A stretch of DNA of 64,000 nucleotides, taken from positions 1-64,000 of the forward strand of contig NZ_JACJQA010000041.1 in NCBI RefSeq assembly GCF_014696355.1, read 5' to 3'. Each line of letters starts with the position of its first letter. Position 1 is the first letter of the stretch. Positions 50,759-59,301 of the stretch are shown here, piece by piece. Made by a program: the position numbers and the translations under genes. The notes beneath the pieces are model-generated. The model worked only from the letters and a program-made list of their open reading frames with translations, did no database searches and was not told where the DNA came from. Source of the stretch: Pseudanabaena sp. FACHB-1998. GTDB taxonomy: Bacteria > Cyanobacteriota > Cyanobacteriia > Pseudanabaenales > Pseudanabaenaceae.

Positions 50759-51855
50759 TTAAAATTAGAGTTTTGAATTAGCGTCGTGACTGCTGCCGCC
50801 GCCCGATCGCCCATAAATTTTTCTTGGTCATAGCCCAGTACTAATTCCCAAGCATCATCGGGATACATCTCCGCTAAGGGTAGAGCTACATCGGTAAGCA
50901 TCCATTGCCCATGACGTTCATCTTCCCGAATATGCAATTCCCAATAGCCCATAGCCGCATCTGAAAGTCTCATTCGTTTCGCTGCCTCCAAATAATCGGT
51001 ATAAATTGCGGGTCCCGCTATCTCAAAATAGGTCAGTCCACCGTTGTAGCGGAGAAAATGGCGTTTGCGCTCAGTTAACAAAAAATTGTGATTGATACTT
51101 GCCAAAACTTGCCACGGCACAAGATCCAGATAAGCTTCGGGTTCGGTGTTCAAACCTAATTCCGCCATCATTTGAGCAAAAAAAGTAGAATGCTTTCTCG
51201 AAAGTCGACCATTGCCATATTCTTCGAGCAGTACGCGCATCAGAGTGGACTGAATTTCGTTACTCGCGCCACCCAAAATCCTTGAAAGGCGACTAGCTTC
51301 CACTAATCCATCTAAAGAGGCGATCGCTAACAATAGGCGATATCCCATTAAGTTTATATCCTCTCGTAGATACCGCTTTGACTCAGATATAAACGGATTT
51401 AAATCGACCTCAGCCCGTTCTTGCAAAGCTGGTTTAACCTCTGATAGCGGGATTTTTTGAATATCCACTTGGGTTAATTCCCATGCTTGCCAGACTGACT
51501 CAATGCGATCGCGGACTTCTTTTACATAAGTGGATCGCTCATTGGTATATAACTGTAAAGAATCGAACCAAAACAGATTGAGCCGATTGATTCTATATAG
51601 CGATCGCTGCAAAAACCAGTTTGCTTGTTCGGAATTTGAGCTTTCTGTATAGGCTTCAATTAAAGCTAAGGAGAGAAATTTTTCAAAATTTTCAATCAAA
51701 TTTGGTTGTTTTTTCACCTGCTCGTCTAAATTTTCTAGGGTGAGCAGCCAAGCAAATTGTTGATCGGTTGCTTCATAACTAGATAGTTGGACAATCGGCA
51801 ATAAGCTACCAAACTTTTGCTTAGAGGAGAATGGAGAAGGTGGGACTAATATCAT
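50755..51855 (-). CDS. Iron-containing redox enzyme family protein (heme-oxygenase-like diiron)
   Basis: 366 aa. Helical. The C-terminal half resembles heme-oxygenase-like diiron oxidases: EYGNGRLSRKHSTFFAQMMAELGL, NGGLTYFEIAGPAIYTDYLEAAKRM, WELHIREDERHGQWMLTDVALPLAEMYP; E/H residues at metal-ligand positions. May cleave or oxidise a small organic substrate. It starts within the ATGA overlap with the DUF2382-like gene. Confidence 0.82.
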   Translation of the reverse strand: MILVPPSPFSSKQKFGSLLPIVQLSSYEATDQQFAWLLTLENLDEQVKKQPNLIENFEKFLSLALIEAYTESSNSEQANWFLQRSLYRINRLNLFWFDSLQLYTNERSTYVKEVRDRIESVWQAWELTQVDIQKIPLSEVKPALQERAEVDLNPFISESKRYLREDINLMGYRLLLAIASLDGLVEASRLSRILGGASNEIQSTLMRVLLEEYGNGRLSRKHSTFFAQMMAELGLNTEPEAYLDLVPWQVLASINHNFLLTERKRHFLRYNGGLTYFEIAGPAIYTDYLEAAKRMRLSDAAMGYWELHIREDERHGQWMLTDVALPLAEMYPDDAWELVLGYDQEKFMGDRAAAAVTTLIQNSNFK

Positions 51856-52286
51856 AATAAAGAATCTGTTAACACTTCTTGACAGGTTTTTTGCGTAAAA
51901 GCATCTGCTACTTTAATTTCAATATCTAGCCCTGTAATTCTTGGGTCAGGTAAATTCGCGATCGCTTCTAAAAACTTATGCGCTAACTTAATAGAGTCGA
52001 ACTCACTTTTGACTATTAGCGTAGAAGACTCGGAAATAGTTGTTTCATTTATTTGAACCAATGAATCTTGATCACTATCCAAATCAATAATCGCAATTTG
52101 TTTATGCTCAGGAGAAATTTGTTCTACTATTAATTTTTCGCGACGAATAGGAATCTCAATAATCTGAGTCACAACTTCTTTACGAATAATTATCTCTCCC
52201 ACTTTATGTCTATTTATACAAGCAATTAAACGCTCCTCTAATAAAGAGATAGGTGGAATTAGATTGTCTTTTTTATCAACATCCAT
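51852..52286 (-). CDS. DUF2382-like protein
   Basis: 144 aa. LLEERLIACINRHKVGEIIIRKEVVTQIIEIPIRREKLIVEQISPEHKQIAI resembles the DUF2382 domain of 52414-53295 (LYEEHLIADKQRRKTGDVIVGK...), but with a divergent C-terminal half and no PRC-barrel. Coupled by ATGA to the diiron-type gene downstream. Function unknown. Confidence 0.7.
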   Translation of the reverse strand: MDVDKKDNLIPPISLLEERLIACINRHKVGEIIIRKEVVTQIIEIPIRREKLIVEQISPEHKQIAIIDLDSDQDSLVQINETTISESSTLIVKSEFDSIKLAHKFLEAIANLPDPRITGLDIEIKVADAFTQKTCQEVLTDSLL

Positions 52287-52413
52287 AATATTGGAGAATA
52301 TAAATTAAATCAGATTTTTGTTCCAAGTAGCGCCAAGCAACACTTTGAACAAAAATCTGGGCTTTATTTCCGCAAAAGGCTTTGTAAGGGCGATCGCAAT
52401 AATTCTGGTGGAT

Positions 52414-53295
52414 TTACTGCCTAGCTTTTACAGCAGTCTTAGCATCATCTCGAACAATAGCTTTACCATCACCTGTTACTTCTACATGCTCACTGCGGAG
52501 TTGCTCTTCTCCAGTGGCAGTTTCTTTCTCAACAATCTTTTTCACATTTACCTCTTCGCGAACAAAGGCTTCTTTGCGAATGTCAACAGATTCCTCAAAA
52601 ACCTCCATCCGCGCAATTTCTCCTTCTTGAAAGGCTCCTGCATTGACTGTAACTGCTACATGAGCATCTTTGGGAGTGTTTCGCTCCACGATCACTCTCT
52701 CTTTATCAAGAGGAACCGAGACTGCTGCTTTTTCGGTGTCAACACGTTTGCCGACAATCACATCTCCCGTCTTGCGGCGTTGTTTGTCAGCAATCAGATG
52801 CTCTTCATAGAGTTTCAAGTTTTGATGATCGCTATCGTTCAATTCATACATGGCAGCATCTTTCTCTTGCTCATCAGCAGGATGTGCTACAAATCCCGCT
52901 CCCGCAGATGATGCAGTGGAGTTCATGCCAGTGGGACGATATCCGTTTCTCACTTTCTCTTCGTAGCTGCGATCAACTACATCGTTTTCATTGTAGTTAG
53001 GAAGACTTTCCACTTGGGCTTTACTAAAAGCATCAATATAAACCCGTTTAGATTTATGATCAAACCTAGCTTTCCCAATTGGTAGAAGAACCTTCTTGCC
53101 CAGTCCCCATACGCCCGTATTAATTACCAAATAGCGTAAACTTCCATTTTCTTCGACCAGAATATCTGCGATAGAGCCGACTTTTTCTTGTCCAGTGTAG
53201 ACATCGAATCCAGTCAAATCAATGCCATCAAAGTGTTTTTGATAGTTTGGATCAAAGTCTTTAATCTTACATACTGTCATATGATTCATTCCCAA
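52414..53295 (-). CDS. PRC-barrel and DUF2382 stress protein
   Basis: 293 aa. N-terminal PRC-barrel (FDVYTGQEKVGSIADILVEENGSLRYLVINTGVWGLGKKVLLPIGKARFD) at about 20-90. The DUF2382 domain in the C-terminal half (LKLYEEHLIADKQRRKTGDVIVGKRVDTEKAAVSVPLDKERVIVERN...) continues to RSEHVEVTGDGKAIVRDD. Common in desiccation- and salt-tolerant bacteria. Promoter motif site C lies 26-100 bp upstream. Confidence 0.93.
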   Translation of the reverse strand: MGMNHMTVCKIKDFDPNYQKHFDGIDLTGFDVYTGQEKVGSIADILVEENGSLRYLVINTGVWGLGKKVLLPIGKARFDHKSKRVYIDAFSKAQVESLPNYNENDVVDRSYEEKVRNGYRPTGMNSTASSAGAGFVAHPADEQEKDAAMYELNDSDHQNLKLYEEHLIADKQRRKTGDVIVGKRVDTEKAAVSVPLDKERVIVERNTPKDAHVAVTVNAGAFQEGEIARMEVFEESVDIRKEAFVREEVNVKKIVEKETATGEEQLRSEHVEVTGDGKAIVRDDAKTAVKARQ

Positions 53296-53320
53296 ATAAT
53301 TTTGTTTCGCTCTAAAAACT

Positions 53321-53395
53321 AGATTATTAATAGAGAGTTCGACTTTGTGGATGATTTGATTAAATTGATTTGATATGAAATAGAATGTAATGCCT
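53321..53395 (-). promoter_or_regulatory. Stress-regulon promoter motif, site C (PRC/DUF2382)
   Basis: Minus strand: CTATTTCATATCAAATCAA, AAATCATCCACAAAGTCGAAC, 9 bp, ATAATCT (-10). More divergent than A and D but with the same spacing. Confidence 0.6.
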
Positions 53396-53401
53396 TTCAG
53401 T

Positions 53402-55123
53402 TTAAGCAGGTAAAGTATAGCGTTTTTCGATCGCTAATTTAATGCGATCGCGGCTATCAGTGGGGGAGAGATTGGTGTCAGTTTCAATCTCGCTGACTTC
53501 AGCCGCCAAGGATTTATCCTTAATCGAATTTTGCAACCATCTGGAATAATCTTGGAGATGCAAATGATGTAACCAAGTGCGATCGTCTACGCCTGCCGCT
53601 AATTGGATAAACATAATTAGGTTCTGCGCTTTGAGGTTTAGCTGATTATTTTCGCCTCTAAAAAAGAAACAGCGATCGTTGCCCAAATTCCCTTCCGCAT
53701 AATTCCGCATATGACGCTGACGTTCTTGCAGAGGGCGGATGACTTCAAATTGAAATGGTTGATCTTCAGTTGTCAGAAACCAAGCAACTGCCGATCCTGA
53801 AGCCAGTTCTAGGGAAAGGGGATCATTAGGTAGGGGATGTCCTACCGTGGTGCAAAAATCTTTAAAGGTCTGCATGGGTGACTTGACAGCAATCACGGTG
53901 TCAATAAGAGACAAAGCCGAAGTTGCCACATGCTCAGGATGAACTGTCACCATCAAAATGCCATTAACAGACTGCGGCAAAGTAACTGCGGCATTCCAAT
54001 CTGCATGAAACATATGATGTACTTCATCAATAACGATCCAATGAGGTCGTCCAGTTCGCACCCGCATTTCTAATAGAGAAGGTAATAATTGAGCGAGAAA
54101 TAAGGGGCGATCATTGATTTTCACTCCCATTAAATTTACGATTAAGTTTTGTTCGGGCTTACTTAAAACTGTTAACACTTCTGCGGAAGTCGGAATCTGT
54201 TGAGCATTGCCCAAGATAACTGTTTTATCAAAACTTTGATAGTCTCCTTCAGGATCAATGATGCAGACTTGGTAGCTCTTATCAATAAACCGCTCGATTA
54301 ATCCTGTGGCTAAGGTTGATTTACCGCCCCCCGAGATTCCAGCCAACATAATATTGCGGTTAAGTGGCTGAATATAGACATCGCGATCGCCATCAAGTTT
54401 ACCCAATAAGATGCGATGGCGATCGGGCAAAATAGAAGACTCTCGAAGATCGTCTGTCAGGTCTAGAGTTAATAATCTCTCTATTAATTCAACTACACCC
54501 TCACCTCGATTCTCGTCCGTTACCCAATCTACTTCACTCTTGACTGATGGGAGGGCATTGGCAACGGCTACCGAAAGCTCACATAATTTGAGAAAAGATA
54601 GATCATTCTCGGCATCACCAACTGCCACAGTATTACGGACAGACAATCCCATTCGGTCAAGAGCTTCACTTAGTCCCGAAGCTTTGTTTATGCCTGCTGG
54701 CAAAACCATTACTGCACCTTTATTAAAGATTACCTGTAGATCTAATCCCAGTTCTCTAATTACGGTGAGTACTTCCATTTCATTAGGTTCCCATGTTGCC
54801 ACGATCACTTTGCCAACGGCAAGGGGTTCAATATTACGCGATCGCAAAGCCTGCACAAACTTCTCAGGTGGCAAACTACCTAACAATATTTCTTCGCGAG
54901 TGGGAGGGAAGTAAATGACGGCTCCATTCTCAGCTACAATACAGTCAAACAAGTTGACTTCAGGAAATACTTGGATAAGATCTTCTAGTTGCCGACCTGT
55001 AGCTAAAATCAGCTTCCGTCCCGATTTTTGTAATCTTTTAAGAGCATCTAGGGTCGCCTCAGATACTTTTCCATCCTTGGCTAAAGTTCCATCGTAATCT
55101 GTAGCTAGTATTAAATAGTGCAT
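53402..55123 (-). CDS. HAD-IIB phosphatase fused to a HerA/DUF87-like P-loop ATPase
   Basis: 573 aa. The N-terminal ~220 residues are a Cof-type HAD phosphatase: DYDGTLA (D9 nucleophile, D11), LILATGRQ, INKASGL and VAVGDAENDLSFL (169-174). The second half is a P-loop ATPase: AGISGGGKSTLATGLIE (Walker A ~263-270), IIDPEGDY, and WIVIDEVHHMFH (Walker B ~365). The two enzymes in one chain are continuous in frame. The substrate is unknown; possibly a kinase-like or DNA-translocation module coupled to sugar-phosphate hydrolysis. Single gene. Confidence 0.88.
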   Translation of the reverse strand: MHYLILATDYDGTLAKDGKVSEATLDALKRLQKSGRKLILATGRQLEDLIQVFPEVNLFDCIVAENGAVIYFPPTREEILLGSLPPEKFVQALRSRNIEPLAVGKVIVATWEPNEMEVLTVIRELGLDLQVIFNKGAVMVLPAGINKASGLSEALDRMGLSVRNTVAVGDAENDLSFLKLCELSVAVANALPSVKSEVDWVTDENRGEGVVELIERLLTLDLTDDLRESSILPDRHRILLGKLDGDRDVYIQPLNRNIMLAGISGGGKSTLATGLIERFIDKSYQVCIIDPEGDYQSFDKTVILGNAQQIPTSAEVLTVLSKPEQNLIVNLMGVKINDRPLFLAQLLPSLLEMRVRTGRPHWIVIDEVHHMFHADWNAAVTLPQSVNGILMVTVHPEHVATSALSLIDTVIAVKSPMQTFKDFCTTVGHPLPNDPLSLELASGSAVAWFLTTEDQPFQFEVIRPLQERQRHMRNYAEGNLGNDRCFFFRGENNQLNLKAQNLIMFIQLAAGVDDRTWLHHLHLQDYSRWLQNSIKDKSLAAEVSEIETDTNLSPTDSRDRIKLAIEKRYTLPA

Positions 55124-55192
55124 AAGTGTTGAGTAATTATCATGATAAAAAGTTCTATTCTCAGTTACTGAAAACTGAAAATAGAACTGAAA

Positions 55193-55678
55193 TTACGCTT
55201 TTGCTAAAACTGCCTGTAACTTGGCTTCATCTTCGTTGGATAGAGAAGTTTTAAGTACTTTGCCTTTAAATTTACTAAGATCTTCGAGTACTTTGTCAGA
55301 AGTGGCTTTCCTTACTAATACAAAAATTGCAGATGTACCAGGAGTAATTGTGTTACCAATCTCTCGAATAAAGTTGTCATCAATCCCAATGTCCGTAAAT
55401 GCTCCAGACAAGCCTCCAGCTACCGCCCCAACAGCCCATCCTAAGAGAGGATTAAAAAAGATAAATCCAAATAGCAAACCCCAGAATCCTCCACTCAATG
55501 CTCCAGCGGCAGTAAGTTCTTGAGTCTGTTTGATCCGCACTTTTCCTTCTTTATTTCTGATGGCGATCGCTGCGTCTTCCAGATCGATTAGATGCTCTTG
55601 TTGAAGTTTTCGGAGTTCTAGCATAACTGCTTCAGCAGTAAACTCATCATCAAAGCCAACAGCAATTAGACTACTCAT
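55193..55678 (-). CDS. DUF1269 glycine-zipper membrane protein
   Basis: 161 aa. SLIAVGFDDEFTAEAVMLELRKLQQEHLIDLEDAAIAIRNKEGKVRIKQT is the DUF1269 start; a Gly-rich hydrophobic centre (LSGGFWGLLFGFIFFNPLLGWAVGAVAGGLSGAF) and the family NTITPGTSAIFVLV strand follow. Membrane associated; stress-linked. Confidence 0.93.
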   Translation of the reverse strand: MSSLIAVGFDDEFTAEAVMLELRKLQQEHLIDLEDAAIAIRNKEGKVRIKQTQELTAAGALSGGFWGLLFGFIFFNPLLGWAVGAVAGGLSGAFTDIGIDDNFIREIGNTITPGTSAIFVLVRKATSDKVLEDLSKFKGKVLKTSLSNEDEAKLQAVLAKA

Positions 55679-55712
55679 TTATTGATCCTGTGGATAATTT
55701 TTCATTATTTAG

Positions 55713-55743
55713 ACAAAAAGCGGTACTTTGCACCGCTTTTTGT
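55713..55743. terminator. Hairpin downstream of the secreted-protein gene
   Basis: ACAAAAAGCGGT...ACCGCTTTTTGT, arms of 12 bp around ACTTTGC; A/T-rich outside. Confidence 0.65.
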
Positions 55744-55750
55744 ATTTGGG

Positions 55751-56221
55751 TTAAGATTTAATCTTGTCTTTGATGGATTCTGCCGCATCAGATGCTTTCC
55801 CAGTAAGTGAGTTGATGGCATCTCCAGCTTTATCTAAAGCGCTATCTACACCATTTTTAGTGTCTTCGCCAGCCGAACTCATTTTGTCTCCCACTTTGTT
55901 AAAAGCTTTTTCTGCTTGCTTCACAATTGGAGGGGTTTTCTCATTCCGACTACGATTCATTTTGTCGAAATCAGCAGTTCCCTGAACCTCATTTAAACCT
56001 TGATTCGACCCATCCCCAGATGTATATTCTGGATTAGTATCGTAGGGACTAGTTTTTAATATATCTTCAGATTTTTTCTGAATGTTGGGCATAGGGAGGT
56101 TGTCAATGATTTGATTTGTGTCACTTTGAACAGCGCTCACTGGTGCAACATTTACAAATGTCACCAATACCAAAACAGCAACTATAACTAGTAACCGCTT
56201 AAAAAGTTGAATGAGTTTCAT
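55751..56221 (-). CDS. Exported helical stress protein
   Basis: 156 aa from ATG at 56221 (AGGAG 7-11 bp upstream). Signal peptide (about 1-32: LVIVAVLVLVTFVNVAPVSA) and a hydrophilic, Lys/Asp/Ala-rich helical C-terminal part (AEKAFNKVGDKMSSAGEDTKNGVDSALDKAGDAINSL), resembling LEA-like/YtxH-like proteins. Promoter motif site D is just upstream. Confidence 0.72.
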   Translation of the reverse strand: MKLIQLFKRLLVIVAVLVLVTFVNVAPVSAVQSDTNQIIDNLPMPNIQKKSEDILKTSPYDTNPEYTSGDGSNQGLNEVQGTADFDKMNRSRNEKTPPIVKQAEKAFNKVGDKMSSAGEDTKNGVDSALDKAGDAINSLTGKASDAAESIKDKIKS

Positions 56222-56268
56222 AGAGTTTCTCCTAAGTCTAATTAGCATCGTAAAACGTTTCTCAGGCT

Positions 56269-56330
56269 ACTATTACAAGAGCATGTTTGATTTCTTGAAT
56301 GAGTTGATTGATTAAGAAATAAACCTTAAT
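56269..56330 (-). promoter_or_regulatory. Stress-regulon promoter motif, site D (secreted helical protein)
   Basis: Minus strand: AAGGTTTATTTCT, TAATCAATCAACTCATTC, AAGAAATCAAAC, 9 bp, TAATAGT. The best-preserved copy together with site A; ends about 50 bp before the start. Confidence 0.75.
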
Positions 56331-56347
56331 AGCCCAGAAAATTTACT

Positions 56348-56554
56348 CTATGAAACTGGAACTGTTCCTGAAGCTAAGATACCCCAAAAATGGAGAACGC
56401 CTTGATGGGTAAATAGCTCGATCGCGATCGCTGATACAAAGCCAATCATGGCTAAGCGACCATTCCAGAGTTCTGCTTGCGGTGTGATTCCTGCAATCCA
56501 AGCGTTACGATTCATTGCTTTTGCGGCTTCAGCCTGTGGTGTATTAGTTTGCAT
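56348..56554 (-). CDS. hli: High-light-inducible protein, second copy
   Basis: 68 aa from MQTNTPQ at 56554. NAWIAGITPQAELWNGRLAMIGFVSAIAIELFTHQGVLHFWGIL: same LHC-like helix as 48667-48906. A longer in-frame start exists upstream but runs into the conserved leader. Thylakoid, light stress. Confidence 0.95.
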   Translation of the reverse strand: MQTNTPQAEAAKAMNRNAWIAGITPQAELWNGRLAMIGFVSAIAIELFTHQGVLHFWGILASGTVPVS

Positions 56555-56563
56555 AGTTCTTTC

Positions 56564-56653
56564 TCCAAAATTCAAAAATTTGTTTAGTCTTTCGACTTCC
56601 AATAGAATTACATATGCATGATGGAAATAGGGTTGCAGAACCTTTGAGAACGT
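56564..56653 (-). promoter_or_regulatory. Conserved hli leader/promoter, copy 2
   Basis: Gap-free match to 48916-49006 over about 90 bp, including CCAAAATT near the ATG and GAGAACGT at the far end. Confidence 0.6.
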
Positions 56654-56704
56654 CTGATTTGCATGAGTATTTCTTAAATATTGACCTAAAGAGATAGATA
56701 ACCC

Positions 56705-56743
56705 AAAGAGGAGTGGCGGCGCGAAGCGCCGCCACTCCTCTTT
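56705..56743. terminator. GGCGC-GAA-GCGCC hairpin
   Basis: 18-bp arms AAAGAGGAGTGGCGGCGC around GAA; sister of 44965-45010. Confidence 0.65.
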
Positions 56744-56796
56744 TTAAGAAAAATGGCAACAGCTAAATGGCTAGGCGCAATAAATATAAAAAACTA

Positions 56797-56843
56797 AAAC
56801 CTGTAGCCTGTGACCCACATTGTGGGTCACAGGCTACAGGTTT
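56797..56843. terminator. Perfect 47-bp palindrome
   Basis: 23-bp arms AAACCTGTAGCCTGTGACCC... around a single T. Confidence 0.65.
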
Positions 56844-56853
56844 AGCTACGCCT

Positions 56854-56892
56854 AACAAATTAAGATATGGCTTTGCCCTTTCTTAATTTGTT
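56854..56892. terminator. Hairpin with 15-bp loop
   Basis: Arms AACAAATTAAGA/TCTTAATTTGTT, just 3' of the PRC-barrel gene. Confidence 0.55.
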
Positions 56893-56898
56893 ATAACT

Positions 56899-58305
56899 CT
56901 AAGTTAGAGCCGCTTTACCAGCGTCAGGAGCGCGTAAATCCTCTAAAGATAGAGTAGGTGTGTCTGTATAAACAGAATCCAGCAAGACTTCCAAAACATC
57001 CGCATCACGCGAAATAGCGATCGCTTGGTGGGTAATTAATTCCCCGACATTGAGGATTACTTCATCATTGCGATCGAGAATAACGCGAGTTACAGGACGA
57101 CCCAAAGCACCTTTAATTCTCTTATCTTCAATGGCTTGGTTACCATGATCTTGGAGATTACTAGCAGTTTCTTTCACCTGCTCCCATAGTCCCTTAGCGC
57201 CATCCTTAACCTGTTGTCCGACATTAGACCCAGTAACTCTCAAAGCATCACCTGTAGTTAAACCAACAGCTTCCAATAAGGCTTGTTCTTGATGATGAGT
57301 TTTGGCTCTTTCGATTACTCGTGAAGTGACAATCTGTCCCTCCACTGCCACTACTGAACCTTCAGGCGTGAAAATCATTTTGTTAACTCGCCGTCCTTGC
57401 GCTTGTTCAATGCCAATATTTGCACCGATACCTGCGACACTTCCAGATAATCTTTCTCCTAATCGATCTTTGACACTGCCACCTGTCGCATGATAGAGAT
57501 TATCAATCATATTACAGTTTCGAGCCGCCAGAATATGCGCTTGAGTAACAACCTGTCCTTCGCGAATTAAAGGTATACCGTCATTCGTTTCTATAGTTTC
57601 TTGAGCAACTTTTCCTAATACAAAAGCCTCTTGCTCTTCAGGATTCACAACAGCATTTGTAAAGGTTGTACTCGCCATTTGAGTAGCTTCGTGAAACTTT
57701 TCGCCTGTAAAGTGAGCAGCTTCTTGAGCTTTCTCTCCTGTAAATTGAGCCATTTCCTGCACTTTGCCACTGGCTGTTTGCATCGCACCTCTAATTCCAC
57801 CGACTTGCTCTTGCATTAGGTCAGCAGTTTCCGAAGGAACGAAGGCAATATCTTCACCGATTTTAAGAGTGTCAGGGGCAGGCACAAAAGAGCGCCCAGA
57901 ATAAGCATCTGCAAAAATGCCTCCAGACACCTCATATCCTTCGATCACGCCCGTAGTATCATCAAAATAAAGGTCTACCATTGTTCCCAAATCACGACCA
58001 TCAACGGTCATAATTCTTGTACCCTTTAAGATGTTATCTCTTTCTAAAATGCTTTGAATTGCAGGAAATTCCGCAGCAGAATCTATAGCATTCCTAGAAG
58101 AGACAATTACAGCATCAGCACCGATCGCTTGAATTTTGCTCAAAGGTAGTACCAACGCATTGCTAAACCATCCACCTTCATCCACAAGGAAACCTAATAG
58201 CTGGTTCTTTTCTTGATCAAAGATTAAATCGACAATGGTCTTAAACTCTTCCCCAGAGTCGTAGGCGACTATAGGCTTCCCAATCATTCCTTTGCCATTA
58301 CGCAT
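56899..58305 (-). CDS. PRC-barrel domain stress protein
   Basis: 468 aa from ATG at 58305 (AGGAGA upstream). Two N-terminal PRC-barrel copies (GKPIVAYDSGEEFKTIVDLIFDQEKNQLLGFLVDEGGW and GTRIMTVDGRDLGTMVDLYFDDTTGVIEGYEV), an amphipathic helical middle with two similar FTGEKAQEAAHFTGEKFHEA blocks (about 205-230), and further beta-rich repeats (EGQVVTQAHILAAR, EGQIVTSRVIERAK, VGELITHQAIAIS). Probably structural. In an operon with the preceding small membrane gene. Confidence 0.85.
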   Translation of the reverse strand: MRNGKGMIGKPIVAYDSGEEFKTIVDLIFDQEKNQLLGFLVDEGGWFSNALVLPLSKIQAIGADAVIVSSRNAIDSAAEFPAIQSILERDNILKGTRIMTVDGRDLGTMVDLYFDDTTGVIEGYEVSGGIFADAYSGRSFVPAPDTLKIGEDIAFVPSETADLMQEQVGGIRGAMQTASGKVQEMAQFTGEKAQEAAHFTGEKFHEATQMASTTFTNAVVNPEEQEAFVLGKVAQETIETNDGIPLIREGQVVTQAHILAARNCNMIDNLYHATGGSVKDRLGERLSGSVAGIGANIGIEQAQGRRVNKMIFTPEGSVVAVEGQIVTSRVIERAKTHHQEQALLEAVGLTTGDALRVTGSNVGQQVKDGAKGLWEQVKETASNLQDHGNQAIEDKRIKGALGRPVTRVILDRNDEVILNVGELITHQAIAISRDADVLEVLLDSVYTDTPTLSLEDLRAPDAGKAALT

Positions 58306-58340
58306 TTTAGATATTCTCCTAAATTTGGTGAAAGTCAACC

Positions 58341-58532
58341 TTAATTGATAGGTTTGGTGTTTTTTGCAGGTTGGTTAGTATAAGTGCTTCTTACTTCAGT
58401 TTCTTTACCAAAATTAGGGATGAAGTCAATCACTCCAAAATATTCTAGTGCTACCACTCCACCACCAGCTATCAACACAGCTAAGCCCGTATACAGAAGA
58501 GAATTACTTTTCTTTCCTACAAGTCTAGGCAT
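58341..58532 (-). CDS. Small single-pass membrane protein
   Basis: 63 aa. SLLYTGLAVLIAGGGVVALEYFGVIDFIP, one membrane helix, polar tail. Not recognised. 35 bp upstream of the PRC-barrel gene, with the promoter motif site E just before it. Confidence 0.65.
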   Translation of the reverse strand: MPRLVGKKSNSLLYTGLAVLIAGGGVVALEYFGVIDFIPNFGKETEVRSTYTNQPAKNTKPIN

Positions 58533-58587
58533 ATATTTCCTCGCAGTTTCTAATTGTCTAGAAAAATGAAAAATTTTCTAGATCTAT

Positions 58588-58660
58588 ACCTTGTCAGCCT
58601 AATGATTGACTTCGTGAATGATTTGATTTAATTGGTTTATTAAGAAACAATCTGTTACAA
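58588..58660 (-). promoter_or_regulatory. Stress-regulon promoter motif, site E
   Basis: Minus strand: TTGTTTCTTAATAAACC, AAATCATTCACGAAGTCAATC, then a GGTATAG -10-like sequence. The upstream box matches; -10 spacing differs from A to D. Confidence 0.5.
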
Positions 58661-58711
58661 AATCAATTGAGAGAGTGCGCCCCAAAGGGGCGCACTCTCT
58701 CAATTGATTTT
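58659..58711. terminator. 25-bp-arm hairpin
   Basis: Arms AAAATCAATTGAGAGAGTGC..., loop AAA; lies 3' of the BON-protein gene. Confidence 0.68.
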
Positions 58712-58751
58712 TCCAAAGAAGAAATGGTGGCTTACACCGATCCTTCTAGGA

Positions 58752-59243
58752 TTAATTATTCTGCGAAGTAGCTACTGCTTTAATCGTGACGGTTTTAACA
58801 CCCTTGATTTCCATTGCTAAAGCCTTGATTTTATCAAGTTCAGCCATAGAAGGAACAGTGCCTGAGACGACAATATTTGCGTCTTTGGATTCTATAGTTA
58901 AATTCCCTTTAGGAATATTACCTTCTAATTTGCTCCGAACTTCACTCGCCAGATCAGTATCTGGTCGATTTGTGGAGTCACCCGTGCGTTGCTCACGCGC
59001 CCGAATATCTGATTCCAATTGCCTCTTGCGAGTTTCGTCTTGAGCATCATTTGCAGCCGCTTGAGTGTTTTGTGGTGAAGCGCTGGGGCTGCTAGTCGAT
59101 TGAGTATTCTGCGATGAAGTGCTGCCACTAGTAGGGTTGGAGTTTGGGTTAGGAGCATCAGCGGAAGTTCGAGCATCGGTGCAGGCTACCACTGTAACTA
59201 AAAGAAAATTAGTTAGCAGCAGGGAAGTAATTTTTCTATTCAT
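58752..59243 (-). CDS. BON-domain lipoprotein
   Basis: 163 aa. Lipoprotein signal (LLLTNFLLVTVVACTDA, Cys after VVA), a Ser/Thr/Asn/Pro-rich linker (about 30-75), then a BON domain (DLASEVRSKLEGNIPKGNLTIESKDANIVVSGTVPSMAELDKIKALAMEIKGVKTV). Envelope-located, phospholipid-binding by family. Confidence 0.92.
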   Translation of the reverse strand: MNRKITSLLLTNFLLVTVVACTDARTSADAPNPNSNPTSGSTSSQNTQSTSSPSASPQNTQAAANDAQDETRKRQLESDIRAREQRTGDSTNRPDTDLASEVRSKLEGNIPKGNLTIESKDANIVVSGTVPSMAELDKIKALAMEIKGVKTVTIKAVATSQNN

Positions 59244-59301
59244 AGCAAGAATTCCTTAATTGATTACAGTCTGTTTAGTAGGGGGTTAGTAAGTAGCTAG
59301 C

